Below are positions 50,324-60,502 of a DNA stretch of 64,000 nt, in pieces; the first letter of the stretch is position 1, and each line of letters opens with the position of its first letter. The notes under the pieces were generated by a model. It searched no databases. It saw only the letters and a list, made by a program, of their open reading frames with translations, and had not been told where the DNA came from. Location of the stretch: NCBI RefSeq assembly GCF_006517395.1, contig NZ_VDCY01000011.1, positions 1 through 64,000 on the forward strand. The letters are read 5' to 3'. The translations under genes were made by a program, and so were the position numbers. The stretch comes from Terrilactibacillus laevilacticus. Lineage in GTDB: Bacteria; Bacillota; Bacilli; Bacillales; Sporolactobacillaceae.

Positions 50324-52219
50324 TTAGGATTCTGCAATTTTTGCAAGTTTACCTTGTTCTAAATATACAAGCAAAATAGAGATATCACTTGGATTGACAC
50401 CTGATACACGTGATGCTTGGCCAACAGAGAGTGGTCTTACTACACTTAACTTTTGCTTTGCTTCCGTAGCAAGGCCATTAATTGCAAAATAATCGAGATC
50501 TTCTGGAATTTTTTTACTTTCCATACGTTGCATTCTTTCTACTTGCAACATTTGTTTTGCTATATAGCCATCATACTTTATTTGAATTTCAACTTGTTCT
50601 GCTGCTTCCGCGGAAAGAGGTTGTTCAGGAGGTGTCATCGCTGCAATATCTTCATAATGAATTTCAGGACGTTTTAAGAAATGTTCCGCAGTAACGGATT
50701 CTTTGAGTTCACCTGCTCCTCTTTCTTTTAGCAAGGCTTGCACTTCTTCTGTAGGTTTGATCATAACAGAAGCAAGTCTTGCTTTTTCCTCGGCAATGAT
50801 GGCTTTTTTATTTTTGAAAGCTTGGTATCTTTCTTCAGAAATCAATCCTAAATTATGACCAATTTCGGTTAATCTAAGGTCTGCATTATCATGTCGTAAC
50901 AAGAGACGATATTCCGCTCTTGAAGTAAGCAAGCGGTATGGTTCATTTGTCCCTTTTGTTACGAGATCATCAATGAGAACGCCAATATACGCTTGTGAAC
51001 GATCTAAAATAACTGGATCTTTACCTAGAGCTTTACATGCGGCATTAATTCCGCCGATAATCCCTTGGCCAGCAGCCTCTTCATAACCTGATGTACCATT
51101 AATTTGGCCGGCTGTAAATAACCCTTTAATTTTCTTTGTTTCAAGCGTTGGCCAAAGTTGAGTTGGTACAATGGCATCATATTCAATAGCATAACCTGGA
51201 CGCATCATCTTAGATGCTTCTAATCCTGGTATAGACATTAAGATTTTTCTTTGAATCTCTTCAGGTAAGCTTGTTGATAGACCTTGTACGTAAACTTCTT
51301 CTGTATTTTTTCCTTCTGGTTCAAGGAAAAGTTGATGTCTTGGTTTATCATTAAAACGAACAATTTTATCTTCAATTGACGGACAATAGCGAGGACCTGT
51401 TCCCTCAATCATTCCAGAATACATTGGTGAACGACTTAAGTTACTATTAATAATATCATGTGTTTCTGGGCTCGTATACGTCAACCAACAAGGAATTTGT
51501 TCGGTAATAAATGTCGTTGTTTCATAGGAAAAAGCTCTTGGTTCATCATCACCCGGTTGAATTTCTGTTTTAGAGTAATCAATCGTTTTACCATTCACTC
51601 TTGGTGGTGTTCCTGTTTTGAAGCGAACAATATCAAAACCAAGCTCTTTCAAGTGGTTCGAAAGCTCGACTGAGGCTTGCATATTATTTGGACCACTTTG
51701 GTAAGACAATTCACCAATAATAATCTTTCCTCTTAAATAGGTTCCTGTTGTTAAAACAACCGATTTAGCTCGGTATTCGGCATTTGTATTTGTAATGACT
51801 CCCTTACATACACCATCTACGACAATTAATCTCTCGACCATGCCTTGTCGAACCGTTAAATGTTCGGTATTTTCAAGGGTTCTTTTCATTTCATGTTGGT
51901 AATCAAATTTATCTGCTTGAGCTCTTAGTGCCCGAACAGCAGGACCTTTTCCGGTATTTAACATTCGCATTTGAATATGCGTTTTATCAATATTTCGTCC
52001 CATTTCTCCACCCAAGGCATCAATTTCTCTCACTACGACACCTTTAGCAGGACCGCCAACAGAAGGGTTACATGGCATGAAAGCAATAGCATCTAAATTT
52101 ATCGTGAGTACAAGTGTTTCAGCTCCCATCCTGGCAGAAGCTAGTCCCGCTTCGACTCCCGCATGACCCGCACCGACGACAATAACATCATATTGACCTG
52201 CCAAATATGTTGTGGTCAT
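50324..52219 (-). CDS. mnmG: tRNA uridine-5-carboxymethylaminomethyl modification enzyme MnmG
   Basis: The 631-residue FAD protein works with MnmE on wobble U34. The dinucleotide fold [12 protein letters not shown] lies near the N-terminus, with [14 protein letters not shown] (two-Cys region) at about 45-58 and [21 protein letters not shown] near 360. The C-terminal MnmE-binding domain ends [13 protein letters not shown]. The ATG at 52219 with AAGGAG 7 bases upstream gives the standard length; the longer frame is not credible. Confidence 0.96.
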   Translation of the reverse strand: MTTTYLAGQYDVIVVGAGHAGVEAGLASARMGAETLVLTINLDAIAFMPCNPSVGGPAKGVVVREIDALGGEMGRNIDKTHIQMRMLNTGKGPAVRALRAQADKFDYQHEMKRTLENTEHLTVRQGMVERLIVVDGVCKGVITNTNAEYRAKSVVLTTGTYLRGKIIIGELSYQSGPNNMQASVELSNHLKELGFDIVRFKTGTPPRVNGKTIDYSKTEIQPGDDEPRAFSYETTTFITEQIPCWLTYTSPETHDIINSNLSRSPMYSGMIEGTGPRYCPSIEDKIVRFNDKPRHQLFLEPEGKNTEEVYVQGLSTSLPEEIQRKILMSIPGLEASKMMRPGYAIEYDAIVPTQLWPTLETKKIKGLFTAGQINGTSGYEEAAGQGIIGGINAACKALGKDPVILDRSQAYIGVLIDDLVTKGTNEPYRLLTSRAEYRLLLRHDNADLRLTEIGHNLGLISEERYQAFKNKKAIIAEEKARLASVMIKPTEEVQALLKERGAGELKESVTAEHFLKRPEIHYEDIAAMTPPEQPLSAEAAEQVEIQIKYDGYIAKQMLQVERMQRMESKKIPEDLDYFAINGLATEAKQKLSVVRPLSVGQASRVSGVNPSDISILLVYLEQGKLAKIAES

Positions 52220-52305
52220 TTTATTATCTCCTTTTCTTTTAAACTTTTTATTAAAAATTAGACTCTCACAATTCATAATGTTACGTGTGCGAGCTTCATT
52301 AAATT

Positions 52306-53682
52306 TTATTTTCCTAGACAAAATTGAGAAAATAACTGGTCGATCAAACTATCTGAAACGGTATCACCTATTATTTCCCCTAGTATTTCCCACGTTCTTC
52401 GAAGGTCAATTTGCGCCAAGTCAACCGGCATGCCGTCTTCAATGGATGAAATGGCATCGCCGATCGCGCGGCTGGCTTGATTTAACAAGGAGATATGTCG
52501 ACTATTTGAAACATACGTCATATCTTGGCTTTCGATCCCTTGTTCAAAAAATAGATCTCTTACAGCCTCTTCTAATTCATCAATTCCTTCTTCCTTTAAT
52601 AAAGAGGACGTTATCACTTTGGATGGACCAGCCAAAGTCCGAACCTCATCAAGGGAAATCTTTTTCTCTAGGTCCGTCTTATTTACAACAATAATAGCAT
52701 CCATTCCTTGGATAGCCTCAAATAATTGAATGTCTTCAGGCAGGAGTTCTTGGTTGTAATTGAGTAATAGTAAAATGAGATCCGCTTTTTTTAATAATTG
52801 TCGTGATCGTTCTACTCCCATTCTTTCGACGATATCTTCTGTTTCACGAATACCCGCCGTATCAATTAATTTAAGCGGTACGCCTCGAATATTTACATAC
52901 TCTTCAATAACATCACGTGTGGTCCCTGGAATATCAGTCACAATGGCTTTGTTCTCATGAATTAAATTATTTAATAATGATGATTTTCCAACGTTCGGTC
53001 TTCCGATAATGACGGTCGATAAACCTTCTCTTAATATTTTACCCTGTTTTGCGGTTGTTAATAGGTCTTTGATTTTATTTTGTACGTATCCAGCCTTTTC
53101 TTTTAACATCCGGTTAGTCATTTCTTCAGCATCATATTCAGGATAATCAATGTTTACTTCAACATGGGCAATGATTTCTAATAAGGTTTGTCGTAGACTT
53201 TGAATAAGCCTTGATAAGCGTCCTTCCATTTGTCCCATGGCAACATTCATGGCCTGGTCCGTTTTAGCTCTAATGAGATCCATAACGGCTTCAGCCTGAG
53301 ATAAATCAATCCGACCATTAAGAAAGGCTCGTTTTGTGAATTCTCCTGGTTCGGCAAGCACAGCTCCAACCTCTAAAACCAATTCTAGTACACGTTTAAC
53401 CGAAACCAACCCACCGTGACAGTTTATTTCTACAACATCTTCTCTAGTGAACGTTTTTGGCCCTCTCATGACACTGACCATGACTTCCTCAATGGTTTCA
53501 TCTGTTTTAGGATCAATGATCTTTCCATAATGAATCGTATGCGTTTTAACATCTTTTAAAGATGCTTTTCCTCTATACAAGCGATCGGCAATGTCAATGG
53601 CTTTTGATCCACTTAAACGAATAATTGAAATTGCTCCCTCTCCCATTGGTGTGGATATAGCCGCAATCGTTTCATATTCCAA
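52306..53682 (-). CDS. mnmE: tRNA modification GTPase MnmE
   Basis: The 458-residue protein has an N-terminal folate-binding domain ([21 protein letters not shown]), a GTPase domain with G1 [12 protein letters not shown] (about 225-236) and [10 protein letters not shown]. The C-terminal CxGK (FCLGK) active residue is present. TTG at 53682 gives the family length, with GAGGTGA 6 bases upstream. Confidence 0.95.
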   Translation of the reverse strand: MEYETIAAISTPMGEGAISIIRLSGSKAIDIADRLYRGKASLKDVKTHTIHYGKIIDPKTDETIEEVMVSVMRGPKTFTREDVVEINCHGGLVSVKRVLELVLEVGAVLAEPGEFTKRAFLNGRIDLSQAEAVMDLIRAKTDQAMNVAMGQMEGRLSRLIQSLRQTLLEIIAHVEVNIDYPEYDAEEMTNRMLKEKAGYVQNKIKDLLTTAKQGKILREGLSTVIIGRPNVGKSSLLNNLIHENKAIVTDIPGTTRDVIEEYVNIRGVPLKLIDTAGIRETEDIVERMGVERSRQLLKKADLILLLLNYNQELLPEDIQLFEAIQGMDAIIVVNKTDLEKKISLDEVRTLAGPSKVITSSLLKEEGIDELEEAVRDLFFEQGIESQDMTYVSNSRHISLLNQASRAIGDAISSIEDGMPVDLAQIDLRRTWEILGEIIGDTVSDSLIDQLFSQFCLGK

Positions 53683-54284
53683 GTCTATCACCTCTTTCCT
53701 TCAAATTCATTAATCTATATAAAATAAAAGCGTTTGTTAGCTTGTTTTTTAAATAAGAGACCATTTTATTAAGTCATTTTATCCACAGTCTAACGAAATC
53801 AGTAGTCTCTAACATAACAGGATACCACAAAACGACCTGTGGATAAAGTGGTAGAATTTTATACACATGTGCATAACTTTCCAATTTCATATTTATTCAC
53901 AATGAACGATCTAACTTTGATCTTTATCAATGAAAATAAAAATAAACATAAGTTGTGGGCATGGTAGACTGCGTGTCAAAGTCAAATATATCTTAACTGT
54001 ATAATGAATCATGCCATGTATCTTGGCTTCTTACAGCCTTCATCGGCAACAGCCACTGCAATTTTTTCTTTTGATACGTTTAAACCGACGTATTTTTTGT
54101 TATCCTTCATAGTAACTAGCTCCTTTCGTTTTGTAGCTCTGTTTTGGTTCTGGATTGAGTATTCTTAAGTAGCTTAACTTATTAACTCAGCTTAACCGAT
54201 TTAACCTACGTTATAACGAGTACGGGGCTAGTTTCGTTTATGATAACTTTATACCTTAAACCTTTATACTTTCTTAAAGCGCAT
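53683..54284. other. mnmE-jag intergenic region: DnaA boxes and IS110 debris
   Basis: The 600-base gap holds two perfect DnaA boxes, TTATCCACA at 53779-53787 and TGTGGATAA at 53838-53846, with a near match at 53893-53901. The IS110 N-terminal remnant lies at 54009-54110 with about 170 bases of sequence upstream of it that could be the element's left end. No intact gene is visible. Confidence 0.55.
54009..54110 (-). pseudogene. IS110-family transposase N-terminal remnant
   Basis: The - strand frame MKDNKKYVGLNVSKEKIAVA continues for 13 more codons to a stop. It matches the start of IS110 transposases, where the first catalytic acidic residue is in GLDVSKE; here Asp is replaced by Asn. AAAGGAGC lies 9 bases upstream of the ATG. 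The remaining 90% of the gene is gone. The sequence immediately upstream (54111-54280) may retain part of the left end. Confidence 0.75.
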
Positions 54285-54325
54285 AAAAAAATCCGCACAA
54301 CCTTTAACTCGTTGCGCGGATTCTC
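54285..54325 (-). terminator. jag terminator
   Basis: On the - strand AATCCGCGCAAC and GTTGTGCGGATT form a 12-bp stem (G-T pair included), followed by TTTTTTT. Confidence 0.85.
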
Positions 54326-54335
54326 TATTTTTAAA

Positions 54336-54518
54336 TTAAACCATTTTTGAAGTTAATTCGACTTTAACTAAAGCTCTTTTTTTACCGATGCCTAATACAC
54401 CTTTTCTCGGTTTTTCTAAAATTTCAACGGTTACTTCATCTTTTGTCGCATTTAATTCCTCAAGTGCTGTTTGCATTGCAGCTTCAACAGTTTCACCATA
54501 TTTTTCTACAGTGTTCAC
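54336..54518 (-). CDS. Jag N-terminal domain only (short Jag/KhpB)
   Basis: This 60-residue protein corresponds to the Jag_N domain: MNTVEKYGETVEAAMQTALE followed by ...EEVTVEILEKP-type sequence and RKGVLGIGKKRALVKVEL. Full Jag (about 200 residues) also has KH and R3H RNA-binding domains, both absent. A stop codon, then a strong terminator, follows, and the jag downstream sequence does not resume. The start is GTG with AGGAGG 9 bases upstream and overlaps the yidC stop by four bases. Confidence 0.85.
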   Translation of the reverse strand: MNTVEKYGETVEAAMQTALEELNATKDEVTVEILEKPRKGVLGIGKKRALVKVELTSKMV

Positions 54519-55288
54519 TTTTTAGTGCCTCCTGAAGGACTTTCTTTTGGTCCCTTTTTTTCTGCATAAATAATATAAGTTTGGAAAATCATAAAGATGT
54601 TACCAACTACCCAATAAAGAGCAAGGGCTGCTGGGAACGCAAAAGCCATACCTGCGATAAAGATAGGGAAAATATAGACCATCATCGCCATTTGAGGATT
54701 GGCATTACCCGTTTTTCCTAGCATTAGTTTTTGCTGAATAAACGTTGTTATTCCTGTTACGATTGGTAGTATATAGAAGTGGTCTGGCATCCCTAGATTG
54801 AACCACAAGAAGCTTTGATGCTTGATGGCTTCCGTTCGGCTAATCGCATGATAAAAAGCAAGCAAAACTGGCATTTGAACAATTAATGGTAAACAGCCTG
54901 CAAGAGGATTAATCTTGTTTGCTGAGAATAATTTCATTGTTTCTTCTTGCAATTTACGTTGTGTTTTCTGATCTTTTGAACTATATTTTTCTCTCAATTT
55001 TTTTATTTCAGGTTGAATATCTTGCATTGCTTTTGAACTTTTTACTTGTTTAAACATTAATGGCATAAGAACTAGTCGAACAATTAGCGTTGTAATGATG
55101 ATGGATATACCAAACGAACCATTGAAAAGATCTGCAATTGTTATGATGAACCAAGATAACGGATAAACAAAATAATGACTCCAAAAACCCGTCGTATGTT
55201 CATCAATCGGTTGATTCATACTTGAACATCCCGCCAATAAGGCGATAAGTGCCATCAATCCTAAAACTAAAACTATTTTCTTTCGCAA
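54515..55288 (-). CDS. yidC: Membrane protein insertase YidC (SpoIIIJ-type)
   Basis: The 257-residue insertase has a lipoprotein signal (LMALIALLAGCSS, Cys near residue 21) and five membrane helices. The YidC signature NPLAGCLPLIVQMPVLLAFY is clear. TTG at 55288 with AGAGGAGG 7 bases upstream gives the family length (SpoIIIJ 261). It lies between yidD and jag as in B. subtilis, where SpoIIIJ is also needed for sporulation. Confidence 0.95.
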   Translation of the reverse strand: MRKKIVLVLGLMALIALLAGCSSMNQPIDEHTTGFWSHYFVYPLSWFIITIADLFNGSFGISIIITTLIVRLVLMPLMFKQVKSSKAMQDIQPEIKKLREKYSSKDQKTQRKLQEETMKLFSANKINPLAGCLPLIVQMPVLLAFYHAISRTEAIKHQSFLWFNLGMPDHFYILPIVTGITTFIQQKLMLGKTGNANPQMAMMVYIFPIFIAGMAFAFPAALALYWVVGNIFMIFQTYIIYAEKKGPKESPSGGTKK

Positions 55289-55398
55289 AATCTTTCCTCC
55301 TCTATTCAATAAACCTAACTTCTCTTTCATTTATTTTTAAAAAGACATAGGAAAGATCATTTTGACTTAAAACATCAAAACAATCCACTTTACACTCA

Positions 55399-55662
55399 TC
55401 ATTTGATGATTTTTTGAATATCCTCTTTTTGAAGATTTTTCTTCTCAGGAACTGGATCAAATCCTCCAGGATGGAAAGGATGGCATTTTAAAATACGTTT
55501 TAACAAAAGAAAACCGCCTTTCACTATGCCAAAACGGGAAATAGCTTCCACGCCGTAACTAGAACATGTGGGATAAAAACGACACGTTGGTGGTTTTAGC
55601 GGCGAAATGAAACGTTGATAAAAACGGATCAACTTAATAACTAACCATTTCAATTCAATCAC
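55399..55662 (-). CDS. yidD: Membrane protein insertion efficiency factor YidD
   Basis: The 87-residue protein has the family pattern [34 protein letters not shown] and [18 protein letters not shown], with the conserved cysteines and an amphipathic helix. It sits between rnpA and yidC in most bacteria. The start is GTG at 55662. Confidence 0.93.
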   Translation of the reverse strand: MIELKWLVIKLIRFYQRFISPLKPPTCRFYPTCSSYGVEAISRFGIVKGGFLLLKRILKCHPFHPGGFDPVPEKKNLQKEDIQKIIK

Positions 55663-55673
55663 CTAAACCTTAT

Positions 55674-56012
55674 TTATTTTAAAACTTTTGCTTTTCGTAA
55701 AACGTGTTTGAGGCTTTTTTCCATTTCTCGATAATTCATATTGGCCACAGGCTTCCTTGAAATAACAATATAATCATATCCCGGGTCTAGCTTGTCCTCT
55801 AAGTGCCTAAAGACTTCTTTTATCACTCTTTTTATACGGTTTCTCATCACGGCATTACCCATTTTTTTGCTAACAGAGAGCCCTAACCTTGAAAACTCTC
55901 GTTCAGGCTGAGAAAACAGATAAACAACAAATTGTCTATTGGCAAAGGATTGTCCATTTTTAAATACATATTGAAAGTCTACATTTTTTTGTAATCGTCT
56001 TAACTTATTCAT
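55674..56012 (-). CDS. rnpA: Ribonuclease P protein component
   Basis: The 112-residue protein begins MNKLRRLQKNVDFQYVFKNG, with GGAGTG 5 bases upstream of the ATG. The conserved RNR segment (NAVMRNRIKRVIKEVFR) is the RNA-binding core. The frame remains open for another 69 codons upstream, but that part has no ribosome binding site and is not conserved. A terminator separates it from rpmH, so it should have its own promoter. Confidence 0.95.
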   Translation of the reverse strand: MNKLRRLQKNVDFQYVFKNGQSFANRQFVVYLFSQPEREFSRLGLSVSKKMGNAVMRNRIKRVIKEVFRHLEDKLDPGYDYIVISRKPVANMNYREMEKSLKHVLRKAKVLK

Positions 56013-56350
56013 CTTGTCACTCCGATAAACGGATAACTGACGTTTGGCCAGTCTCTTCAATTCATTATATATAACATAAGAAAATAATAAACCTTTTTTA
56101 TTTAAAAGTCTTCTCCCTCTTTTTCGTTTCAAGGGAATTTTCAAAAAACCATCAATATCTAAATTCTTAAAAAATAGGCTATGTCGTACTAGGGTTGAGT
56201 TACCCCAAATAATTAACATAGCCTAGTATTATTAAAACTATTTACAACCACTATACGTAGTTTAAACCTACAATGTTTCACCGTGAATTTAGATCTTCAT
56301 TACTGTTTTTGTAAAATCAATCATTTATGACTTTGATCCTTCTTTTTTCA
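56013..56350. other. rpmH-rnpA spacer
   Basis: The spacer contains no separate gene. Its left half is an open extension of the rnpA frame without a start signal. The bases 56230-56350 are A/T-rich and could hold the rnpA promoter. Confidence 0.4.
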
Positions 56351-56356
56351 CTAGTG

Positions 56357-56391
56357 TAAAAAAGACCACTGTAGGTCTCACAGTGGTCTAA
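56357..56391 (-). terminator. rpmH terminator overlapping its stop codon
   Basis: AGACCACTGT-gagacct-ACAGTGGTCT is a 10-bp perfect stem followed on the - strand by TTTTTTACAC. The stem begins at the stop codon. Confidence 0.85.
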
Positions 56392-56522
56392 GCTGATAGT
56401 ACTTTTCTTCCTTTACGACGACGATTAGCTAAAACTTTACGACCGTTTTTCGTTTGCATACGGGAACGAAAACCATGTACTTTCTTTCTTTTACGATTAT
56501 TCGGTTGAAATGTGCGTTTCAT
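56388..56522 (-). CDS. rpmH: 50S ribosomal protein L34
   Basis: The 44-residue basic protein begins [20 protein letters not shown] and ends [11 protein letters not shown], the standard L34 sequence. GGAGGTG lies 7 bases upstream of the ATG. It is too short for most gene lists. It is divergent from dnaA across oriC. Confidence 0.98.
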   Translation of the reverse strand: MKRTFQPNNRKRKKVHGFRSRMQTKNGRKVLANRRRKGRKVLSA

Positions 56523-57096
56523 ATTATTACACCTCCTAGAGGACTATTACAAAAATCAGTCTGGCTAATTATAAATAATTTTTCTAATAATGTCAAGCCA
56601 TCACATAAATTGACTTACTGTGGATAATTTTTATTTAGAAAATATTTTTCCGAAAATTTATCAACAACCTTTAAACAAACGCAATGGCTGTGGAAAACTT
56701 TTATTCACACCTAAACTAACTTGTGGATAACGTTTTAAAGTCATTGATTTTACTTAATATTTTTGATATGATCATTGTGTTTTCCTTTTTGAAATAAGCT
56801 TTGTTACTTTTTTTATTCACACCCTGTGGATAAAAATGTGGATAGTTATTCACACTTGTCGATTAATTTATTAACATTATCGTAAAAGTTGTCGATAAAT
56901 ATATTAAAACCAATATTATTGTCGAATGAAGCCTTCTTTATCTTGTGGATAACAATTTTCCTCTACTAACTCTCGTCATGATTACACTCATTTAGTTTTT
57001 ACTCATTTCCTCGATTAGAGGGATTAGTATGTACTTAAATGGTTTCGGTATGTGTAAAAACTCATCCAAAATAAACTAAAGGTGGCGAACATCCTT
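56523..57096. other. oriC, dnaA-upstream half (DnaA-box cluster)
   Basis: Perfect DnaA boxes (TGTGGATAA or complement) occur at 56619-56627, 56722-56730, 56825-56833 and 56944-56952. Single-mismatch forms lie at 56701 and 56813 and 56846 (TTATTCACA), at 56837 (TGTGGATAG) and at 56890 (TGTCGATAA). This is the incA/incB-like half of a bipartite Bacillus origin, between rpmH and dnaA. It also contains the dnaA promoter, which is therefore likely autoregulated. Confidence 0.9.
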
Positions 57097-58464
57097 TTGG
57101 AAAATATACATGATTTGTGGCGAGCTGCGCTGGATGTCATTGAAAAAAAGGTCAGTAAGCCAAGCTTTGATACATGGCTAAGAGAAACCACCGCAAACTC
57201 AATCCAAAAAGATACATTTATCATTAATGTACCTAATGATTTTGCAAGGGATTGGTTGGAATCTCGTTATTCTAATCTTATTTCAGAGACCATTAAAGAT
57301 ATTACGGGCTCACATCTAGATGTTAAATTCATCATTCCTCAACAGCAAAGTGAAGAGGATCTATTTGAATTTAATTCATCAAAAGTCCAATCAAATAAAA
57401 ACAAGGGACCGCAGAACGAAGAACTTAACAATAGTATGTTAAATTCAAAAAATACGTTTGATACCTTTGTTATTGGATCAGGAAATCGATTTGCTCACGC
57501 AGCTTCATTAGCCGTGGCGGAAGCTCCGGCAAAGGCCTATAATCCACTTTTTATTTATGGCGGCGTTGGGCTGGGCAAAACACATTTGATGCACGCCATT
57601 GGCCACTATGTGATTGAACATAATCCAGCAGCAAAAGTGGTCTATCTTTCTTCTGAAAAATTTACAAATGAGTTCATTAACTCCATAAGAGATAATAAAA
57701 CCATTGAATTTCGAAATAAATATCGAAAAGTTGATGTCCTATTAATTGATGATATTCAATTTCTAGCGGGAAAAGAATCAACTCAAGAAGAATTTTTTCA
57801 TACTTTTAATACATTACACGAAGAATTCAAACAAATTGTGATATCAAGTGATCGTCCGCCTAAAGAAATTCCGACATTAGAAGATCGATTAAGATCCCGA
57901 TTTGAGTGGGGCTTGATTACAGATATAACCCCGCCAGACTTAGAAACACGTATTGCGATTCTTAGGAAAAAGGCAAAAGCGGATGGATTAGATATGCCAA
58001 ATGAAGTCATGTTATATATTGCGAATCAAATCGATACAAATATTCGTGAATTAGAGGGAGCTTTAATTCGAGTGGTTGCGTATTCGTCACTCATTAATCA
58101 AGATATCAACGTTGATCTAGCAGCCGAAGCTTTAAAAGATATCATTCCTTCCTCAAAACCAAGAGTCATTACCATTAAAGATATTCAAATGACTATTGGT
58201 AAGGAATATCATATAAAATTAGAAGATTTCGCAGCTAAAAAAAGAACGAAATCCATCGCCTTTCCAAGACAAATTGCAATGTATCTATCAAGGGAGTTAA
58301 CAGATTATTCGTTACCTAAAATTGGTGAAGAGTTCGGTGGTCGAGATCATACAACGGTGATACATGCCCACGAAAAGATTACAAAATTATTAGCTACAGA
58401 TCGTGAATTACAAAATAAAGTAAAAGCCATTATTGAACAATTGAAGGCGCCAATAAAAATTTAG
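57097..58464 (+). CDS. dnaA: Chromosomal replication initiator DnaA
   Basis: The 455-residue AAA+ protein starts [17 protein letters not shown], homologous to the B. subtilis start MENILDLW. TTG at 57097 is therefore chosen (AAAGGTGG 11 bases upstream) over the in-frame GTG at 57082. The Walker A motif [13 protein letters not shown] is at about 158-170, Walker [12 protein letters not shown] near 220, and the DNA-binding [11 protein letters not shown] in domain IV. It opens the origin and is a transcription factor. Confidence 0.97.
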   Translation: MENIHDLWRAALDVIEKKVSKPSFDTWLRETTANSIQKDTFIINVPNDFARDWLESRYSNLISETIKDITGSHLDVKFIIPQQQSEEDLFEFNSSKVQSNKNKGPQNEELNNSMLNSKNTFDTFVIGSGNRFAHAASLAVAEAPAKAYNPLFIYGGVGLGKTHLMHAIGHYVIEHNPAAKVVYLSSEKFTNEFINSIRDNKTIEFRNKYRKVDVLLIDDIQFLAGKESTQEEFFHTFNTLHEEFKQIVISSDRPPKEIPTLEDRLRSRFEWGLITDITPPDLETRIAILRKKAKADGLDMPNEVMLYIANQIDTNIRELEGALIRVVAYSSLINQDINVDLAAEALKDIIPSSKPRVITIKDIQMTIGKEYHIKLEDFAAKKRTKSIAFPRQIAMYLSRELTDYSLPKIGEEFGGRDHTTVIHAHEKITKLLATDRELQNKVKAIIEQLKAPIKI

Positions 58465-58698
58465 CATTCATAGTTTTTAGGATTTTTTTCTATTTCATTT
58501 TTTATTATGCTAAACTTTATTTATAAACAAGGCTGTGGGTAACTTTTATTGTAAGCAATAGATTTACTCACAGTCTATTCACATGTGTATAACTTGTCCT
58601 TTTTAAGAAAAATAGACTTATCCACAAATCCACATGCCCTATTACTACTAAGACTATTTTTTAAAATAATATTATATATATTCAGGGGGATCTAAATT
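58465..58698. other. oriC, dnaA-dnaN half with unwinding site
   Basis: A perfect box TTATCCACA is at 58618-58626, and a near copy AATCCACAT follows. After a GCC-containing spacer come the DnaA-trio repeats CTATTACTACTAAGACTA (58639-58657) and an A/T tract TTTTTTAAAATAATATTAT. That order (box, spacer, trios, A/T) is the Bacillus basal unwinding system and closely matches B. subtilis. Further imperfect boxes are at 58534, 58563 and 58584. Confidence 0.9.
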
Positions 58699-59883
58699 AT
58701 GCAGGATATTGCTGATTCAAATCAAACAGCTCTTTCAATGAAAATGACAGTGACTAAGGATAAATTAGTAGAGTCAGTTACTCACGTCATGAAAGCTGTT
58801 TCATCAAGAACAACAATTCCGATATTAACAGGGATTAAAATAACAGCAAGTTTAGATGGCGTAACGTTAACAGGGAGCGATTCAGATGTTTCGATAAAAT
58901 CATTTATACCCCTTTCTGAAAATGACCAACAAAATGTTACGGTAGAAAAAACAGGTCAAATTGTTTTACAAGCGAAAGTTTTCTCTGATATTGTTCGAAA
59001 ATTACCGAGTGATACGATTGCAATAGAGGTAGATCAACGTCTTATTACTAAAATTACAGCTGGTTCCTCAGAATTTACGTTAAATGGCTTAGATCCTGAA
59101 GAGTATCCATTATTACCGGTCATTGATGAAGAAGACAATAATATTGTTTCGATAAAAAAAGATTTACTAAAACATGTTATCCGCCAAACCGTATTCGCTG
59201 TGTCCACGTCAGAAACACGACCTGTCTTGACAGGTGTAAGGTGGAATATCCAAAATGGCAAACTCGACTGTGTTTCGACGGATAGTCATAGATTGGCTCA
59301 AAGAGTGATCCCTATTTCAACAGATGATGAAACGAAATATCATAATATTGTCATACCAGGAAAAAGCTTAAATGAATTGTATAAAATATTAGATGATAAC
59401 GGTGAGGAACCGGTTAGAGTGATTATCACCAAAAATCAAATTTTATTTCAAATAAAGAACTTAGACTTTTTCTCTAGATTATTGGAAGGTAACTATCCAG
59501 ATACGGATAGACTTATTCCGACGGATAGCAAAACCACCATTACGTTATCCACTAAAGGGTTATTACATGCGATTGAAAGAGCTTCACTTTTAGCAAAAGA
59601 AGAAAGAAACAATGTTGTTAAACTTCGTACACATGAAAATAGTGTTGAGATTCTATCTCAATCTGCTGAACTTGGACGAGTATATGAAGATGTTCCAGTA
59701 GAGACGATAGAGGGAGAAGAGCTTAAAATATCGTTTAGTGCAAAATTGACGATGGAGGCACTAAGCCGGATTGATGCTCAAACTATTCAAATTAATTTTA
59801 CAGGTGCAATGAGACCTTTCGTGATTCGTCCAATTGGTGATGAGGGTATTCTTATGCTCATATTACCAGTAAGAACATTTTAA
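58699..59883 (+). CDS. dnaN: DNA polymerase III sliding clamp (beta)
   Basis: The 394-residue clamp has three tandem domains; TIPILTGIKI is near residue 40 and the C-terminus ends GILMLILPVRTF. The ATG at 58699 has GGGGG 8 bases upstream. It adds 13 residues before the usual MKMTVTKDKL start, for which no ribosome binding site is visible, so the extension may be real. It is 234 bases from dnaA. Confidence 0.95.
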   Translation: MQDIADSNQTALSMKMTVTKDKLVESVTHVMKAVSSRTTIPILTGIKITASLDGVTLTGSDSDVSIKSFIPLSENDQQNVTVEKTGQIVLQAKVFSDIVRKLPSDTIAIEVDQRLITKITAGSSEFTLNGLDPEEYPLLPVIDEEDNNIVSIKKDLLKHVIRQTVFAVSTSETRPVLTGVRWNIQNGKLDCVSTDSHRLAQRVIPISTDDETKYHNIVIPGKSLNELYKILDDNGEEPVRVIITKNQILFQIKNLDFFSRLLEGNYPDTDRLIPTDSKTTITLSTKGLLHAIERASLLAKEERNNVVKLRTHENSVEILSQSAELGRVYEDVPVETIEGEELKISFSAKLTMEALSRIDAQTIQINFTGAMRPFVIRPIGDEGILMLILPVRTF

Positions 59884-60084
59884 TTTTATTCAGGAAAATA
59901 AGAAATGTAGTCTTTATTCTGTTATAATTAAACTAACATGTTATAACGGAGTCGTTAGGTGGGGACAAGGCTAAGTAAATTCTTTTACATGCCTTGAATC
60001 ATCATCTACACAACTCTTTGGTCTTTTCTTTTAACTAATAACGATTTAATGATAATATGCTGCCTATTGGCAAGTTATCTTTAA

Positions 60085-60352
60085 GAGGTTGTTCAAAAAG
60101 TCACCAAATGATAGTGCGAATCTCGGCGCCCGCTTGTTTTTCCGGTTCTCATGTAGCGGATATAAAGGTCCTCTAGCTAAATTCCTCACGCTGGCGCCTG
60201 AAACTACCAGAACGTGAGGAATGCCGGTATTAAGGAGCTGTGCCGCTCTTTGCCTCCCGACGCTCAGGACGGGCTAGTACTGGCGTTTCTTGCAGGATGC
60301 CAGCGTACTTAGCCAGTAACCCTTTTCATTTGTCACCTTTTTGAACACGCAC
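60085..60352 (-). repeat. Family A structured repeat, copy 4 (inverted)
   Basis: The + strand begins GAGGTTGTTCAAAAAGTCACC and ends TGTCACCTTTTTGAACACGC. It has the same orientation as copy 3. It carries CGACGCTCAGGACGGGCTAG and GCAGGATGCCAGCGTACTTAG. It lies between dnaN and yaaA. Confidence 0.75.
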
Positions 60353-60378
60353 TCTAACATAATTCTGTTCTAAATTAA

Positions 60379-60425
60379 CCTTCCATCCAAGATAGCGATT
60401 GTTATAGGGTGGAAGGTTTATATTT
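60379..60425 (+). terminator. Hairpin terminator after dnaN
   Basis: AACCTTCCATCC and GGGTGGAAGGTT form a 12-bp stem (one G-T pair) around 19 bases, followed by TATATTTCTT. The T tract is weak. Confidence 0.5.
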
Positions 60426-60502
60426 CTTAAACGAGTTTATATTTTAAAGACGAACGAAGGATACTATTAAACAACGACGACTTATGAATAGGGGGTTTCA
60501 AA

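Larger units (their letters stand above)
59884..60502. other. dnaN-yaaA intergenic region
   Basis: The 619-base gap is unusually long for this position. It contains 200 bases without recognisable features, a family A element (60085-60352) and a terminator-like hairpin at 60379. Confidence 0.5.

Noticed and set aside
56013-56219. A 69-residue N-terminal extension of RnpA
   Set aside because: The conserved protein starts at MNKLRRL with a good ribosome binding site; the extension has none. An extended RnpA exists in Thermus with rpmH overlap, but here a terminator lies between rpmH and rnpA.
56274-56289. A third parS site (TGTTTCACCGTGAATT)
   Set aside because: An inserted base and a mismatch break the palindrome required for ParB binding.
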